A program made the translations under genes and the position numbers. Below the pieces are notes generated by a model. The model saw nothing but the letters and a program-made list of their open reading frames with translations. It did not search any database and was not told where the DNA came from. A stretch of DNA of 42,889 nt from Oribacterium sp. WCC10 (GTDB lineage: Bacteria; Bacillota; Clostridia; Lachnospirales; Lachnospiraceae), in contig NZ_FOPH01000022.1 of assembly GCF_900113415.1 (NCBI RefSeq), forward strand, positions 1-42,889. Reading direction: 5' to 3'. Below are positions 41,660 through 42,889 of the stretch, in pieces. Position 1 is the first letter of the stretch; each line of letters starts with the position of its first letter.

Positions 41660-41764
41660 ATGTGAACCTCCTTAAGAGTTGGTAAATTCTCTTTACACTA
41701 CGCATATTAAGGAAAAAGTGTGACTTAATTTTGTTGATTCTGTGGCTTTTTTGTGTCGTAAATG

Positions 41765-42301
41765 TCAAGAAATTGTGTCCTGATGTTGAAGCTTAGCCAA
41801 CAAAAGCAGACTTGAGATGTGTACTGCAGTTATTCCTGCAACCTGCAGCTTGTAAAGTACTCTTGTATCGTCATCGATAAACAGATGAGGAGTAGACAAA
41901 CCGTTGTATTTTTTTGTCAGAATTTCAGTGGTTATTATAGATTTGTCAGACTCTCTTGTGAAAAGTATATTTTCGGGAAGAAACATTCCCGGATACATAC
42001 GATTGATGAACTTAACCTTTTGTGCGTCCTGTGTAGATGTGCTGGACAGGCTTAGTACGTAATTTTTTGAGACATCCGAGAAAGTCTTTATATAATCTTT
42101 GATGAAATCAGCGCCCATTGCAGTTTCATAAATGTCATGCTTTTCAACGAATTCATCAAATTCTTTATCACTGCAGACGTTGATGCCGTCTGAGCCATAG
42201 CCGTAAACTGCAAGAACTCCGTCAATGTCGAAAAATCGAACCAGATCTTTTCTTTTTATATAGTCTGTATCAAGACCTAATCTGTAATTTGGGTCAAACA
42301 T
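41765..42301 (-). CDS. HAD-like hydrolase-fold protein
   Basis: A 178-residue protein. LVRFFDIDGVLAVYGYGS holds a DxDGV motif I, and HLFIDDDTRVLYKLQVAGI a late acidic motif like HAD motif IV. SLSSTSTQDAQ may be motif II. This fits a small HAD-superfamily phosphatase or nuclease-like fold; the substrate is unknown. AGGAGA precedes the ATG. The upstream region carries an array of 14-bp repeats that could regulate it. It ends about 105 bp before htrA. Confidence 0.6.
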   Translation of the reverse strand: MFDPNYRLGLDTDYIKRKDLVRFFDIDGVLAVYGYGSDGINVCSDKEFDEFVEKHDIYETAMGADFIKDYIKTFSDVSKNYVLSLSSTSTQDAQKVKFINRMYPGMFLPENILFTRESDKSIITTEILTKKYNGLSTPHLFIDDDTRVLYKLQVAGITAVHISSLLLLAKLQHQDTIS

Positions 42302-42364
42302 AAATATTCTCCTGTTAGTAAACCGAATAGTAAGTGATCAGTAAATTATGTTCTGTCCGGACGT

Positions 42365-42434
42365 CGTACAACAGCGTTCGTACAAGAATGTTCGTACAAC
42401 AGCGTTTGTACAAGAATGTTCGTACAACAACGTA
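42365..42434. repeat. Five 14-bp tandem repeats upstream of the HAD-like gene
   Basis: Five units of CGTACAA(C/G)A(G/A)CGTT type run head to tail. They alternate between ACAGCG and AGAATG centres, giving a 28-bp higher-order period. They lie 64 bp before the HAD-like gene start. They may be regulator binding sites; no match is claimed. Confidence 0.8.
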
Positions 42435-42524
42435 TTTAATGGAATTTCAATGAGTCAAAGTCGTTCATTATCTTTTCAGTAGGTTCGACTATGCTGCTTT
42501 TGGATATTTACATTAAATCATCAT

Positions 42525-42719
42525 TTATCTGAAAATAAACTGCAGGGCCATTACAGTTATTGCGAATACCACGAAACTGAATATCATGGTCTTACGCGAG
42601 ATATCAAGGACATCAGTCTGGTTTCTGAAAAGAGCGATACCGAAAAAGATAAATGAAACAATAAAAACAAGCATGATTCCACAGAGTATAAAACCTATGA
42701 AATTTGTCAGTATAAACAT
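42525..42719 (-). CDS. Small membrane protein of unknown function
   Basis: A 64-residue protein with two transmembrane helices (FIGFILCGIMLVFIVSFIFF and IFSFVVFAITVMALQFIFR), joined by a short polar loop. GGGGAGG five bases before the ATG makes translation likely. The upstream partial gene ends at its start. Nothing in the sequence indicates a function. Confidence 0.65.
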   Translation of the reverse strand: MFILTNFIGFILCGIMLVFIVSFIFFGIALFRNQTDVLDISRKTMIFSFVVFAITVMALQFIFR

Positions 42720-42889
42720 TTATACCTCCCCGTTTCTAAACGTGTATTTCTGAGTGTTCATATTTATCGAAGATATACAGATGCCAATCCAAAACAGCAT
42801 GAATTGAGTATCCTGAATATCATTTTGCCATGAATACAGCTTATTTATGCGATTAAACGATTCATCAGGTGTCACGTACATATATTCTA
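42720..42889 (-). CDS. C-terminal part of an unidentified gene (cut by window edge)
   Basis: The minus strand is open from the window edge to a TAA at 42720-42722, which lies within the ribosome site and one base before the ATG of the next gene. The visible 55 residues include PDESFNRINKLYSWQNDIQD and QFMLFWIGICISSINMNTQK. I recognise no family. Confidence 0.45.
   Translation of the reverse strand, partial: EYMYVTPDESFNRINKLYSWQNDIQDTQFMLFWIGICISSINMNTQKYTFRNGEV

Noticed and set aside
42365-42434. LexA/DinR boxes
   Set aside because: The repeats contain GAAC and GTTC halves, but their spacing does not give the known palindromic box.

Overview
The window looks like a secondary replicon (large plasmid or chromid) of a rumen or gut Lachnospiraceae bacterium, most likely Butyrivibrio or a close relative. 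The basis is moderate-to-low GC, strong AGGAGG-type ribosome sites, Clostridia-type proteins, a secreted protein with a Butyrivibrio-style tryptophan/glycine repeat, and a Rep_3-type initiator beside an iteron origin. From about 3.15 kb to the right edge every supported gene lies on the minus strand; only the IS66 transposon genes are on the plus strand.

Layout. 1-197: start of an IS256-type transposase, cut by the window edge. 341-3139: an intact IS66-family insertion sequence with 22-bp inverted repeats (one mismatch) and a perfect 8-bp target duplication. 3154-14854: one long minus-strand defence operon. From its promoter at about 14.85 kb it runs: small HTH protein, HsdM, a YhcG-type PD-(D/E)XK nuclease, HsdS, an 88-aa membrane protein, a 385-aa protein, HsdR, a DUF262/DUF1524 (GmrSD-like) protein and a DUF2971 protein, then a terminator. 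15-23.4 kb: a degraded gene, a lipoprotein, a YjdF-like membrane protein, a degenerate CPBP-like membrane protein, a three-gene ABC-2 exporter and a zinc-ribbon membrane protein carrying a 36-bp minisatellite. 23.6-28.1 kb: part of the anaerobic cobalamin pathway (phosphatase, cbiD, cbiF, cbiG). 28.3-29.7 kb: a NUDIX hydrolase and a spermidine-synthase-like protein.

29.9-37.7 kb is the most unusual part. A stand-alone rpoA with its own promoter and terminator is followed by a Rep_3 initiator gene. Next comes a roughly 1-kb iteron origin: an AT-rich stretch, a perfect DnaA box, four iterons at exact 21-bp pitch, then 11 more in both orientations. Beyond it lie an unrecognised helical protein, a basic protein, a primary-type sigma factor without a recognisable region 1.1, and a rhomboid protease flanked by three further iteron-like sites. 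Genes for RNA polymerase alpha and a housekeeping-type sigma therefore bracket a plasmid-type origin.

37.7-42.9 kb carries envelope functions: a secreted repeat protein, a membrane-anchored transglutaminase-like protein, an HtrA protease, a HAD-like protein and small membrane proteins. A roughly 300-nt non-coding segment (39959-40260) can fold into several nested helices and may be a structured RNA. A dispersed 25-35 bp dyad repeat recurs at least five times between genes.

No rRNA, tRNA, CRISPR array or prophage was seen. Gene calls rest on reading protein motifs by eye; no database search was run.
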